A stretch of DNA of 64,000 bases from Amoebophrya sp. A120 (GCA_905178155.1 CAJINV010000004.1:6197923-6261922); one strand, 5' to 3'; positions 22,617-35,300 are shown, counted from the first letter of the stretch. Translations and numbers: made by a program. The notes: generated by a model not told the origin, from the sequence alone.

Positions 22617-24114
22617 TTTGATTTTTGTTTTTCCTCGTCGGTGGTGGAGGCTACGAGCAGGTTGGAGATGATGGCTTTAATATTTGCAGGTCGTGGTCGT
22701 GGTTCTGTTGCGAACTATTTCTACTTCCCCCGGTTCGATAGTACGGCGCTACAGCTACAGGTAGCTGGGTTTAGAAAAGACAAGAGGTTCGAAGACTTTT
22801 ATCGTGGTAGCTTGAGACGTGCATGTGCCATCTTGATGTTTTTCGTGGAGTACTGGGCGGTGGATACTGATATTGTACAATGCGAAATTCGGTATCGGTA
22901 GATACCTCCTAACCTCCTACTCGTTCAAGAAATCCGTCCTAGCGCCGTTTGTAAAGATCAGCGTCCACATAGAGGTAGGGCGCAAGTGCGTAAGTAGTAC
23001 CGGAAAGGTATCAGTCACTCGGCACGAAGATACTTATCTTCACCGACTTTGATTAAAAACTCAAGCGAAAGAGGGGGTACCCACAAAGATTTTGATATGC
23101 AACGGGAGAAAATGACACGAAAATCTCCCTGGAAAAACATTTGGTAAACATTTATGAAAACACAAAAAACACGAATCACCGTGGCGATGCCGATGACATG
23201 CGAACGCACGAAAAAGAACGTGAAGATGTGACCCGCCGTCGGTGTTCCCCTAACAAAAAAACTGCGGACGGAGGATGCGGACGAAAAAAAGAACTTTGAG
23301 GAACGAAATGGACGAACGATTAGTTGTACGAATATGAGGAGGAGATCGTGATTTTTCAATAAGTACATACTACTGTTTCTTGTCTTTACGATGCTGAAGA
23401 CGCACACATCTTTTGCTGCTTGAAACATCAATGTGTACGCACGACCATGGCAGTTGGGTGGAACGAAAGCCAAATGGCGCATTGATGTCGATGTGAAAGT
23501 AGAACAAGAAGAACAGGAATTTTTACACACGGCGATCATGCGTAAGCCACAGGCAGTGGCAGATGAACGATGCGCAGTTTCTGTATTCATTGAATGGTTG
23601 GAGATAATTTCGGAGCGTCATCAATTGGGAGTTATCACAACGCGCGAGGTCTTTCAGTGAGCGTTCTCTTTCCCGTCGTGGGTCTGAGCCCGCTTTGATG
23701 AGTCGCGAAGAGTTGCAGTGCCTGTACACGGTGTACGTGCTACATAGTGATGTCTGACGATAAAATAGAGCCTTCACTATGTGGTCGTACCACGGCTACC
23801 AGATGATGATGATGATGAAACACGATCACAAATAAAGAATAGTAAACATCTGCAAGTTTTAGTACGTAAACGAAAACAGAAAACCGAACTTCAATGCAAT
23901 TGCGACACTGAACCTCAAAAGGAGACGCCGGCATAGTACCTGCTGGGGTGCGCTGCAAATTGATCGTTCATTGTTCAAAAATTCAACAGGCGTCTATTGA
24001 TTGCCTGGAAACGTGGTCCTCGCCGTAAAAATTCAGTATCGACAAAATTTACTTACCGTAAATCGACGTAAAAGTAAGCTTTACAATGCGTAATCCACCA
24101 CCCTTCTGCAACCC
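22617..24114. other. Intergenic, no gene recognised
   Basis: About 1.5 kb. A minus-strand frame at 23015-23590 (191 codons, rich in Phe, Ser and Val) is the longest open stretch. It has no recognisable motif and lies opposite A-rich sequence, so I do not call it a gene. No introner lies in this gap. Confidence 0.45.
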
Positions 24115-25349
24115 TCAATCCTTAAAAGGGACCGCCTCGGAGAGAACGCGGACGAATCTACTTCGCTCGCTACCAGATGCCCCCTGGGTCGTTCCTGCCC
24201 CGAGACCATCTTCGGAGTTTTCACTTTCATCTTTGGAAAACTGGAGGTGGTTCAGGATGAAGGCCCAGAGAATTCCGGTCGTGCTCATGTAGGGCCAACG
24301 GTATTTCAACGGGATAAATTTGAAGTTGATCCACATCAGCGGAATCCACACGGCGCACGCGGCGGTGTTGTCCTGGACGAAGTTCTTTGTGTAATTTGCC
24401 CACGCATTGTAAAGGACGGTGGTGACATTGCCATCTTTGTGGTCCTCTACTTCCTGCGCGGCGACCGCCTTGGGCTTGAGCGAGCTTTCTAACATCTCAG
24501 AAGCAGCAGCAGGGCTCGATGAGGATGATGACGTCCCGGCGGGCACGACCGTTGTTCCCCTACTTGAGGATGTACCCGTCGGTGTAGAAGGTTTTTCTGT
24601 GCTGCTGGGTAGAATGATTTCTTTCACCACGTAAAAGCAGGGGAAAAACAGCAACGGTGTCTGCACGACGCAATCGAAAATGCTCCCCGCTAGCGGATAC
24701 ACCTTGAAGAGCTGGGGCACGCGCGGGTAGATCACGTTGTAAACGCAATACCCCGGTCCTCCGGCGTACAAAGCGCCAAACAAACCGAAGGAAAACGACC
24801 TGCGGTAATCGACTACGGATGAAACCGCCCCGGGCTTGGCTACACTTGTGGTTCCGGCACTGGGATTTTTTTGGCTCGGAACCGCTGCTGTTGAAGCAGT
24901 GGCGCTGGTACTACTGCTGGAAGTTGTACTTCTAGACGCTGGTCTATCAAATGCAAATATGTCTGGGTCCGGATGAGTGCAGGAGTTTGTCATGCACATT
25001 TTGCATGACCCATGACGCCCCTGGTGCATGCTCGAGCATCACAGATTTTTTGACGGCTTCTCTCGATGCCTATCCTGCATGAGAAATGCGTTCCTCGCGT
25101 AGCAACGACTGGAGTGCTGGTCCTCTTGCTCTTTATGCAATACAAATTTCTTTCGAATCCAAAGGCAGCATCACAAGTTGCAACCTTCCAGACATCCAGG
25201 GATATTTGCAATGCATATGGTGGTCCATATTGCTGCGCGATCGCGTCGCAGACCACGTACCGGGTGCCGTTGGTTAAAGCGGCCGTGGCGATGGGAAAAA
25301 AGTGCGCTCGAAAGGAAGACGACGCAGCACCAGCCGAAGATGATGCCAT
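24115..25349 (-). CDS. Mpv17/PMP22 family membrane protein
   Basis: Two exons, 25349-25218 and 24939-24115, give 957 nt and 318 residues. ATG 25349 starts MASSSAGAASSS. Family features are RYVVCDAIAQQ near the N-terminus (compare the G-D-x-x-A-Q motif) and a C-terminal block with NYTKNFVQDN, WIPLMWINFKFIPLKYRWPY and GILWAFILNHLQ, the usual Mpv17/PMP22 signature. Between them is a low-complexity Ser/Thr insert, so the protein is longer than the typical 180-200 residues. Hydrophobic segments include GLFGALYAGGPGYCVYNV and FDCVVQTPLLFFPCFYVV. Known members are four-helix proteins of mitochondrial inner or peroxisomal membranes; the organelle here is not determined. One family A introner splits it. 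Confidence 0.88.
24945..25217. mobile_element. Introner, family A (Mpv17-like gene)
   Basis: 273 bp, TATC...CATA. Imperfect duplication TGGTC / TGGTG at 24940-24944 and 25218-25222. Removal joins QQYGPP to ASRSTT in frame. One end shows drift from the family stem (CTTCCAGACATCCAGGGATA). Confidence 0.88.
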
Positions 25350-26234
25350 GTTAACAAACCTAATTGGAAAGACAAAGAAATCAGGTGGGGGCTGCGCTTA
25401 GGTTAATAAATACGATCGGTGGAGGTTCGTCGACTGGTGACTGAAATGGGACATGATCAAGGCAGTGCGGGTCGTGCTGGTAGTTAAAAAGAAATGTTGA
25501 AGCAGGAAGGTTAGTTGTCTGTAGGGTCAGAGGATGTATTTTACCAGTGGGGGTGGGACTGTGCTTATCCTAATTCGTTGATTTTTCTTTCCGTCGCGCA
25601 ATGTACAAAACGGGCTACAATAAGACTTTTTGATTCCGGTACAACAGCTAAAGTTGCGTTTCGGCTGTACATGACACCTCCTTACAACCCAACTCCTTTC
25701 ATCACGAAGTTTTACCCTCTCTGGAATACACGTCGATACCCCTCATGATGCACCACGAGGAACACACGCCTCGCAAACTCCTACAGCTGCGGGCTAGTCA
25801 ATGGTGCAACGAAAAGAGTATTGCCTTTGCAAAGGACTAGAACGGCTCAAGCGACAATTTGATCATGTTACACTGTTGGAAGTTCATCTATGCCAGTCTA
25901 CGATGTGATGGAGAATGCTGTGTAATGGTGTTCTGTACGCCGGCCCAAGATCTCTGCAAAAATATGTTTTACGAAAAGTAGAGATCTTCATACTATCCAG
26001 ATACTGAACACGAAAAGAACAGCAAAACATCCATAGAAGACGAGGACACAATAGCGTCTCTTCATCTTATGATGGTTCCACCCGAAAACGACAAAATTGC
26101 AAAAGCTTCTCATGCGAATGCGTGTCGTGTTGTTGAAGGAAGATATGCTCGAAGGTAGAGCAGCGATCAACTTATGCAAAACAAAAAGTTCGCTGAGCCT
26201 GAGGTCGCCGTCGCGCCATGCACAATATCACGAC
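25350..26234. other. Intergenic, no gene recognised
   Basis: About 0.9 kb between the Mpv17-like gene and the stop codon of the C69 peptidase. Only short open frames on both strands. No repeat recognised. Confidence 0.5.
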
Positions 26235-29200
26235 CTACTCAACCACTACTGGCCCTTCACCACTACCCTCCTCGGTGCCGCTATTCTCCTGGTTATCGTC
26301 TTTTGTCTCCAACTCACCTTGACCAGAAATGATGAGTTCCGCCTCCTTTTGGTATTGTTTCAGCTTTGCCCGCATGGTGTCGAACTGCGCGTGTTGTGCG
26401 TATGGGGTTCTCAAACGTTACATCCTCAACTGTTACATGATTTGTCATGCAAAATTGCCATAAGCCGCCACACGATCAAGGTGTTTCGCATGACAAATTC
26501 TCGAAGGGCGAAACAGCGCCTGAATCTGTTCCGCATTTGTAATGCAAAGCGCGCAATCTTCCCGCGCTCATTTTTGCTGTTCTTGCATCACAAATTCATG
26601 TAACAGTTGAGAATGTAACGTTTCAAAGCCCCATAGTGCGTGGAACTCGGTTTCGTAACCGACGTCCTTCAAGTAATCGACGGACGGATACCCTTTAGCT
26701 TCCGCGCTGTGCGTGGTGGTGTTCATGACGTAGCCGTTCTGAAAAGTCGCCATGATTTTGTAAAAGAGCTCCCAGTGCTGCTTCGTTAACTCGGTGATGC
26801 GGGACTGCCAAGAGTTCGAGGAAAGAGTTCTTGCTGCTGTCTTCATGGTCTCCTTGGTTGATGTTCGTTCCGTAGTAGTAGCTCTCGTGGTCTGTGCCAA
26901 GGTTACAAAGTCTTCGTCGGTCGTGTCAGTCGATTTCGATTTATTTCTCGTGTCGTGCCTTTTATGCCACGATACCGCGAAGTCCACCAGCTTTCCTTCC
27001 GTCTCCCGCTGGTACGCCGCGACGTAGCTGCGGATGTCGGAAAACCTGGGGTGAGCGTGAGTCGTGGGGTACAGTATTTACAGACTTCGGGAAGAAGACA
27101 GCACTTGCTCATCACGCCGTCTGGGGAAGCCGAGCCGTATTCTTTCGTAGTCAAAGTCAATGACATTTTGAGATGAAATTGAAGTTCCAAAACAGCTCAC
27201 AGAAATTATCAATACCTGAGGTCCATCCAATTCCCAATCGCGTTCGCGGCCCACCACAGACTGTTATGCTCCACGGCCCACCCGCTCCCCGACCGCAGCT
27301 CTATCGGCGCATAGTCGGTGCTGTTGTGCAGAAACAGTGGCACGAACACCGAGGCAGAGGCGCGCGCCGGGGCGTACCAGAGGGTCACCTTGTTCGACGC
27401 CGGCGGTGTAGACGAAGCACCAGCTCGTGTAGTTCTACCTTTATTTGAATCTGCTTCATCCGTCACTGCCGTGACCTCCGCGACGTGGGTCATGGTGGTG
27501 CGGTAGATGTCGATAGATCGTTCCCAGGCACCGTATTTGAACGTTGCCTCATTCGCACCCTCGGCGTACCGCATCGGGTTCCCATAGCCTCCGGCGGCCA
27601 CGTTCTGGGTCAAGTCAAAGGGCGTGTTTTCGTAGTGGTCCCGGTAAAAGCCAAACACGTCCTCCCGCGTCAACGGCCGGGATACGGGCACGGAGAAGGG
27701 GTAGGTAGGCTTCTCGGTTTGGTAGCCCAGCATGGGGTCGAGCCCAAGCTCTGGGTTCGCGTGCGAAAGCATCCGCCACGCGCGTCGGGCGGAGGGAGTA
27801 TCGTTACGAAATGTTTGTCATGACATAGACATCAAGCAGCTAAAAATGAAAAAATGCACACCAGCGTCTTGGTAGAGGCATATAATTACCGTGGCTACTT
27901 CTTTCATTGGTTCACTCTACTACTAGACAATCTTTGCAGCAAGAGCTACGATGTGTGTCTTGGTCAACAAAGATTTGTTCCTGTCGATACTAGTAGGGGT
28001 GCGCGTACTCACCGGCCGAGTAGATTTTCGTGAAATCGAACTTCTCACCGGAAGCAGGATCGTACCTAGGATTTTCATTTTTGACAAACCGCTTTAGTAA
28101 TCTTGTTTCAACATCAGAAGAGCAACTTCGTCGATGTGGAACTACAAGTAAACCCCGACCCTGGTGCAGTTTCTGTTGTTCATTTTTCCCTTGTATTCAT
28201 ATGTCTCCAGAACGCGACGGAGAGGACTGAAGCGTTATTAACCACGTGGACTACATCTGCAACACTTACTAGAAAAATGAAATAGCCGGTCGTATGATTT
28301 ATGATACCACCCGTGCTTCTGGGCTACGGAGACCAGGTTTTTCGAGAAGAGGAAGGTCTATCAAATGCAAATATCTCTGGGTCTGTAAACTTCTGATGCA
28401 AGTCAGGGAACACTGCGCACCCTGTAATTCACTGCCAAGCATGACAAGTTTTTCCGTGGTTCTGAATTGCGTATTCCGCATCAAAAACTTCGTTTTTACA
28501 TGACAGGCAAGAGGAGTTTTTGTGGCCGCGCACGACAGAGCTCATAGTAATGCCAGATTAGCACGACAAGTCTCACAATCTTCCAGACCCAGACATATTT
28601 GCAATGGTTAAGGTCTCGGTATCCTCCAGGTTCATTTCCCTTATGACAAACATGTTGGCCACCACGGCGAAGTGGTTGGGCTGCAGCTTTTGCGCGGCCC
28701 ACACCGCCCCCTTGCCGGTATCGTCCGCCAGGATGTGGAAGACCCACGTTTCCCTCCCGTCCGTGATGGTGAGCGCCTCCCCGCTGTCATCCACCTCCAG
28801 TGTGGAAAAAAACCCGTACTTTTCCGCCAGGCGACCGCCGTGCAGCACCGCACATCTCGCCGTGGTGCACCGCTCCAGCATCAGACGGGAGATCTTATGC
28901 GTTGCAAAAGAAGTACCGTAGTAGTGGGAACTTCTGCATCAGAAATTTTATTTTCAGAAGGAACATGATCACCAAAATCTGTCATGGGGAATTAGGTACA
29001 AAAACCAGAGCTGCCACGCTGTACTGCAACTAGTACGAGTACGATACTTTTGCGAAGGATAGATTTCTTGGATTGACAGCAACGCGTGGCCTTTTCCGCT
29101 GGGATCGTTCTTCGGGAGTGCGTACAGCCGGGCCGAGCATGTGGCTTCCGCAATCCCCAGGTAGTCGCTCAATGACATCCGGTGAGGAAATGTAGTACCC

Positions 29201-30397
29201 AGTTCTGCTGACTTATTTTTGCCAGGCAAATAACCTGCCTCCCCGCCAGAATGTGTCTTGTCATGCGGCTCGACATAGAACCTGTCATGCATGAGTCTGA
29301 AAGCGTCTGAAGGTTTTTTGCACTATGGGCAGCAGCCCCTGGGTACTACGTTTTTTCACTTCGGGTAATCAACGCGTAGCTGCCGTCGTAGTATGGAAAC
29401 GTGAACTCGTGATCTGTGGTCACTCGAATTTTTGTTTCCCCGGTTTTACTTTGTGACGGCGCGACATCGAAAAAGTTCTCCTCGTCCGCTTCAAACTCTG
29501 GGATGAAGCCGAGCGGCTCCGTATGGGGTTCTCAAACGTTACATTCTCAACTGTTACAACATGAATCTGTAATGCAAGAATGGCAAAAGTGAAACGGGGG
29601 ACCTTGCGCGTCTTACATGACAGATTTGGCACAGATTATCAGCCTGCTTGGGCCTCTGAGACTTTGTCACGCGAAGCAGCTTGATATGGTGCCGATTCTG
29701 AAGGTAATACTGCATGACAAATCGGGTAACAGTTGAGAATGTAACGTTTGAAAACGCCATACTCCGTGGGCCGGTCGTCGGGGTGGAAAGGGCCATACTC
29801 GGGCGAGATGGTTGTCGGCGCCACCAGGCGCGGCGTGCCCTCCAACGGGTAGAAAAGCGGGCGGCTTGGCTGCGCAGTGCGGTTTCGGGCCGGCACGAAA
29901 ATGACCCGGTAATCCTCGTCACCCTCGCCATCGGAGGTCTGCGAAACCAGCGCGCCAACGCCCTCCGCAGTGGCGTTTGGGCCCATCCCGAGGCACGTGC
30001 AGTGGTCGCGCGGACGGCGGGGCAGTTTGCTTCTTTGCTGGTGGTGGGCATCATGGCTTGTTTCCTGTTCAGCAGGAAGTGCACTAACCTGTAGGCCTGA
30101 GGGACGTGGACCTGCCGGGGGTTTCCTCGAGCCTCCTGCGCCCATTTGTTTGTTTTCGCCGTGGACTGCAGACTTTTCCGCATCCTTGTCTATTCCCCCA
30201 GTTTGATCTTTCTGTTGGGAGAGGACGACATTGAATTTCGTACTCGTTTTCGTCCCGCCGACGGCCGCCAGCAGCGGTTGGCGGCTCGGTTCGTGTGCCG
30301 CTGCGGACCGGATGAAAGCGAACAGCGACACCAGGACCAGCACCAGGTACGACGAGCCGGGAGTAAAGTTGTAAAGTTGGGGCTCCTGCACGGGCAT
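26235..30397 (-). CDS. Peptidase family C69 (dipeptidase), secreted or lysosomal
   Basis: Nine exons give 2,481 nt and 826 residues: 30397-29762, 29516-29350, 29191-29062, 28890-28611, 28353-28308, 28065-27993, 27793-27216, 27045-26636 and 26395-26235. A hydrophobic signal segment (SSYLVLVLVSLFAFIRSAAA) precedes DHCTCLGMG, where Cys133 or Cys135 fits the N-terminal nucleophile after propeptide removal. Family features follow: YYDGSYAL, LGIAEATC, LERCTTAR, AEKYGF, GEALTITDGRETWVFHIL, KHGWYDPASGEKFDF, SARRAWRML, FYRDHYENTPFDLT, WYAPARASASVFVPL and WAANAIGNW. Known relatives cleave dipeptides. It has four clear introners (E, A, D, E), a possible fifth at 29192, canonical GT-AG introns at 28307-28066 and 27215-27046, and one unclear junction near 27992-27794. 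Confidence 0.88.
26401..26635. mobile_element. Introner, family E
   Basis: 235 bp, TATG...CATA, stem TATGGGGTTCTCAAACGTTA. Duplication GTGCG at 26396-26400 and 26636-26640. Removal joins ETEFHA to QHAQF in frame. Confidence 0.92.
28359..28610. mobile_element. Introner, family A
   Basis: 252 bp, TATC at one end and GGTTA at the other, a variant terminus. Duplication AGGTC at 28354-28358 and 28611-28615. Removal joins EDTET to FLFSK in frame. The adjacent exon is 46 nt. Confidence 0.9.
28896..29061. mobile_element. Introner, family D
   Basis: 166 bp, TATG...GATA. Imperfect duplication GATCT / GATTT at 28891-28895 and 29062-29066. Removal joins LLSIQEI to SRLML in frame, rebuilding a C69 family block. 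Confidence 0.88.
29192..29349. mobile_element. Possible introner, singleton family I
   Basis: About 158 bp with inverted ends GTAGTACCCA and TGGGTACTAC. Inside are GCATGACA boxes as in the other families. No clear duplication flanks it. The junction that keeps the frame gives RSEKT-FPHRM. Homology with other C69 proteins would fit a slightly larger intron. Confidence 0.6.
29522..29761. mobile_element. Introner, family E
   Basis: 240 bp, TATG...CATA, both ends with the GTTCTCAAACGTTACATTCT-type stem. Duplication CTCCG at 29517-29521 and 29762-29766. Removal joins DRPTE to PLGFI in frame. Confidence 0.92.
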
Positions 30398-30629
30398 TGT
30401 CGAAGATGCGATAGAAGTTACTCACACATCCAAGAACTTCTGCCGGAGAAAGTGGAAGTATTGGACCCCCTGTTGTAGCTTTCCGCCCTGGACAACGGTA
30501 CCGTTTAGTGCACTTTGTACGTAGGTGGTCGTAAGTGGCCCGCGTGGTAAGTTCTTGCTTTTTTGTCCGCAACAGCACGCCAGGTCCTTTGGCTCTGATG
30601 ATGATGTAAATCTATTCGAGGTAGTCCCC
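30398..30629. other. Upstream region of the C69 peptidase gene
   Basis: About 230 bp between the peptidase ATG and the LINE remnant. On the minus strand a GTGAGT sequence at about 30420-30430 could be a donor of a 5' UTR intron. This is not supported further. Confidence 0.3.
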
Positions 30630-31460
30630 TTAGATTATCCTCTTCCGTCCTCTAAGTCTCATGATTGCTTGGATTGGTAGTCTTTCGTTGTTGTTGTTTG
30701 CTTGAAAGGAGAGCGCTGAAGATGTATTGCTGCTGCTTGTTGTTTTTGCTGATGCTGTTGCTGCGCCTGTGGTGATGTCTCGCCATAGATTTCGATCAAG
30801 GCAGTCCTTTACTGTTGCTCGCTTTCGATTGAGATCCGCGTTGATTTCTGCTATCCAGGTCTTTGTTGCTCCTTGCCCTTTTTTCGTCTTGGCGTTCGGC
30901 ACGGTGGCTGACAACATCAGCCGCGCCCAGCGTTTCGCTGGATACCTTACCACGCGGCCAAAGTATCGCAGCCTTCGCTCTCTAATTTTCTCAGAAAGCG
31001 CCCGGGCCTGCAGCTTGTTGTAGATGTCTCGCGTTTTGACGTGGTCGCGTTTTGTTATTCCTAGACAGTGGCGGAGCTTCTTATTCCACCACGTGTCTAA
31101 CAAGATTTCGCCACTTTGTCGCAGACACCACGTCTCGCACCCCCATGCGAGCACGGGGTATACGAAGGCGCAGAGGATTTTCAACTTGAGCCGCGGCGTG
31201 AGTATTTTACCGTTGAAGACGTTGGAAAGCTCCCCGGTTTTCTTTTGTGCTAGCAGGATTCTCGTCTCGATGTTTGGCTCTACTTTGTTTCTTCTGTTTG
31301 GCGTTCTAGTTCTTCGCGGACATTCATCATTTCCGCTGCAGGGAGCCCCGCACGAAATCTCTCTACTCGGCTGCACTCCTCTCACTCACTGCTGCGTCGC
31401 TTATTCTGGCCAAGGCCACTCGCACTCGATCCATCCTATCATTTGCAGAGAACCATCCAC
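30630..31460 (-). pseudogene. 5'-truncated LINE reverse transcriptase C-terminus
   Basis: An open frame ending at 30630 carries the typical end of a non-LTR retrotransposon polyprotein: the stretch LKLKILCAFVYPVLAWGCET, then KLRHCLGITKRDHVKTRDI, then RRLRYFGRVVRYP. Upstream, near 31380-31450, a piece in a different frame (MDRVRVALARISDAAVSERS) matches the segment that normally precedes it, so there is at least one frameshift or stop. The reverse transcriptase catalytic core and any endonuclease are absent. The orientation matches the surrounding genes. It is a dead 5'-truncated copy. Other copies should exist elsewhere in the genome. Confidence 0.8.
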
Positions 31461-32349
31461 CTCACTACACTTAAAGCCCGCCTCCGAAAACAGGCACGCT
31501 CTGACTCCTCCATTTGAGAGGATGAAGAGTGCCAGAAGGCAAAGTTGTTCTCAATCTAAATCTATTTTATGACTTAAAATATGCACGCTCTCCCCTTATT
31601 TTAGCAGAGATAGGTGGCTGTGGGTACTAAATTTGCCAGCGCCCATCTCCCACGAACACGATCCTAACCAGACCAAAAACTCACTACGGGACCGCCGTGC
31701 CATGCTATTTTTATTTTTTCTGTGGCGCATTTCTATGTGTATGAAAAAGGCGTCAGCAAGGTGATACTTTCAAAGCCCACGCGAGCGGGCTACGCAAGCG
31801 GAGCGGGGGCACATCGTGCCCAGCGATGCAAGATTCACGGAAGGCGTAATTAGGAGCGGAAGCACGCCCGCGTGGTGTGCTGAAATTAATTTTTCGTGCG
31901 CCTTTATTGCGTACAATACACCAGTGCTCTGAGACTGGGGGGGTCTGATCTATGTGCATCTTTGAACTCGTCTTTGAAAACAGTTTCTTCCGCAAGACGA
32001 TCCTTGATGTGGTGTTTGAAATATTACTTCTCGTGCACTACAAAACATGTGGATTATGATGGTTGTGCTAATTTGCGAAAATGAGATGCAAAAAAAAACA
32101 TGTAAAAATCTGAAAGCGTGCGAAAAAATTAACACAAAAGCGCGGGTGAAAAAATCAGGTAAAAAATTGAAAAAGCGAAACAAAGGTGCAATAAGACGTG
32201 TATGAAAATCGAAAAAGCAGACTGCTCTGAAAGAAAACAGGCTGTTCTGAGATGCTTGAAAGTCCACTGTATTTTTTGCTTCAGGGCATCTGTGTACTTA
32301 GTCTATTCACTTTATAATTAACTTTGTTTTGTTTGATAGAACTGTAGAT
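31461..32349. other. Intergenic, no gene recognised
   Basis: About 0.9 kb with AT-rich stretches (32,090-32,340) and a G/C-rich stretch near 31,780-31,880 holding repeated AGCGG-like words. No gene or introner recognised. It may include degraded LINE sequence next to the fragment at 30630. Confidence 0.4.
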
Positions 32350-35300
32350 TTACTCGTTCGCTTCGTTGGCAGTGTCGGCCTCGGGCGCCGGTGCGCTTTC
32401 CTCAACACCACCTCCTTGGCTTTTCCTACCGCCTTCGCGGCTCGTGCGGGAAACTTTTTGACCATCTTCCCCGGGAGGAGCAGATCCAGATTTCGCACGG
32501 CTGGCGCGGCTGGCCTGATTCTTGCTCCCCTCCTGTCTTGCCGCTTGGTTCACTGCGGATTTCTTGGAAGGTTGTCCACGCGCTGCCTTTTCGCCTTTCG
32601 CGGGCGCGGCCGAGTCCGCATCAGCTGCCGTGGCACCACTACCGAATAAACACGGGCAACAGGAGGCGGGGGGCGGTGGCGACGGCTGTTGTTTATCCTG
32701 TTGTTCCGCAGGAAACAACCCACTTTTTTGCTTCGCAAGGGACTGGTTGACGTTGGAGAGGGATTTCGACAGGCTTTTCTTTGGCACCAGTTTCGCTACC
32801 GACTTCATCACTTCCGCAGGCGCCGGCGCCTCTTCCCCGGCCGCTTGTTTTCCCTCCCCAGCAGCCTCGTTCACTATTCCACCGTCTTCGTCCACCACCG
32901 GCAGCTTTGGCGTGTTCTTTTTCTTCTTCGGTGGCAGCATCGCGCTCGTGAAGTTTAAGCCGGTTTCCACGCGCTCGACCTCCCCCACGTGCAGGTCCAG
33001 CGTCATGGTGTGCACCGCCAGGTCCAGCGAGAGCTGCTTCTGCGCCCGTTTGTTGATCGCGCCGGCCCGCGCGAACCCCTTCCACAGCACACTCACCGAC
33101 TCGACATGATCACCTTCATTGTCGCTCTTTTGCCCCCGGTGGATCAACTGGGAAAAGAGTTCGTAGTCCTCACCCTCAAGGCCCATCTCCTCGAGGTCAT
33201 GTTTACTCAAGCTGTTGACAAAGTTCATAATTTGCTCGTCGGTGGGCTCCGTGTCCTGGACCCCCTCCAGGCCTTCCTGGAGCTTGGTGGCCAGCTTCTT
33301 GGCGGCCACGGGCGTGAACCCGTGCGCCACGAGCGCGTGCTCGGTGTGCCCGAAAGAGAACCGCAGGTGCTCCCCGGTGAGCAGGAGCTCCTTGACCCCC
33401 TCCTCGCCGTACTTCTGGACCGCGAGGTTGTGCAGGAACCCACGCATGCGCCCGACCTGCTCGAACCCGCCCTCGAAGTCCAGTCCCAGCTGCGTCATCA
33501 CCTCCAGGTCCTTGTTTAACGACGGCCTCGCAAGGTCCTCGTTGTTGCTCACGCTGGGTCTGCTCACCTGCGCCGCCAGCTTCTTGGCGTACATGGGCGA
33601 CAGTCCGGCCGACAAAAACGCCGCCTCGGCGTCCCCAAAGGACAGGATAAACGCCTATCCTGAGTAAAAACGTCCCCACGACCCCAGGGTTGTCATGCAG
33701 ATCTGCAAGCGCAAGAGCGTTTGTAATGCGCATCCCCATGAGAGGCATTATCCATTTTGTTTGGGAACTTGTAAAGCTGTAAACAGCATAAGGAGATGGC
33801 TTTGCTATGCGGCTTCTCTTGCGAAACTGCACTACACTACACCCTGCAATTTGTCATGCGTGGTTCCCAAAACTTCAAGGTTTGTGTTGCAAAATCCCCA
33901 TCTTGACTCTGGGCGGGTGGGGACATTTTACAAATGATAACACCGGGTCCGTGTTCAGTTCCAGATCCGCTTGTTCTACTTCCGGCGAGGCCGGCGCCAG
34001 CACCTTTGCAGCCTCCGCTGCCGTGCAGCAGAGAAACAACACAATTCCGAGGATCAGGAGCAAGGCGGCGCAAATGCCGCCGCCAATCGCCAGCGGCGCC
34101 GCCAGCCCGCCACCGGCTTTTATGGAGTAGAGAAAAAAGTGTTTTTTAACAGTTGTTTACAACTACGTACACATCGCGTTCTTGCCGAACCCGCAACAGA
34201 GATGCGCTGTTCTTTGAAGTGCGAGATATTAAGCCTGTAGTGCTCAATGAAGTTTGTAAAATTGAATTTTGTAAAAAAATGCAGCTTCCCGTTTCTTCCC
34301 TTATGATCCCCGAATAATCTCATCTATTCTTACATCAGGCGTTTCTTGTCATGCAGACCAAACCTGGGCTGCTGGATTATCTCTTGCACTTGCGAAAATG
34401 TGCAGTATTAACTGTGACACTTTTTTTCTTGGATAGCTTCGACCGCTTCCTCAGTAGCGTTAGTGGTAGACTCGTTGGTTCCCCCGCCACCGAAGATCAC
34501 CTCCTCCACTTTCGAGTGATATCAAATGCAAAAATGTCTGGGTCTGGATCTGGAAACTTGTGATGCTAAAATGTGCATGATGAAAACACTTCCGAATGCA
34601 GTCCGGCATGACAACTTCCCAAAACGCTTTGTTCTCATAGGCAATCCGCATGAGAAACTGCGTTTTTGCATGACAAAAGAGGCTGCGACTTTTGTTGGTT
34701 ATGCAATACAGATTTTCTAGGTATGGAAAGCTAGCATTACAAGTTCCCACCTTCCAGACCCAGACACTTTTACAATCCATAAGTGACCCCCGGTAGCGAT
34801 GTGCGTCTCGGTAGTGGCATTGGTGCAACACGTTGCCTCGCAGTCGGTCACGTCCGGCAACGAGAACAAATTATTCGTCACATTTAAATCGCCCACAGCC
34901 CGACAGAGTTGGCTGCTGTCACCAGTGACATTGTAGCCTGGGGCACTGCATGCCCCGCCGAGAACTTCACACGTGGGGAGGCACGCTTTCCAGTCCATAC
35001 GAATGTCCATTAGAACGTAGCCGGGTTCAGTACAGAGCGCACAGTCTTGCTGACCATCCTCGTGGCACGTCGCGGAGTCAGCTGGGTTTGTCGTACCATG
35101 CTGGCATTCGCAGACCTTCGCCGCACGAACGCAGCTTCGCGCACTGGGGGCGCCGGGGACGTCCTCGTCCGAGAGATTGTAGCCGGGCTCAGTACATTCG
35201 TAGCAGTCTTGCTGACCATCCTCGTAGCACGTCTGGGAGCCAGCCGGATTCTTCGTACCATGATCGCATTCGCAGACCGGCGGCGGGCGGCACTGTTTCG

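Noticed and set aside
23015-23590. Minus-strand ORF of 191 codons in the gap before the Mpv17-like gene
   Set aside because: No motif, no homology I can recognise, biased Phe/Ser composition opposite A-rich DNA, and no neighbouring exon to join.
29522-29761. Long hairpins that could be read as terminators or microRNA precursors
   Set aside because: The hairpins are the inverted ends of introners inside open coding frames, flanked by target duplications.
30630-31385. A live retrotransposon
   Set aside because: Only the C-terminal part of the reverse transcriptase polyprotein remains, its upstream piece is in another frame, and no catalytic core is present.
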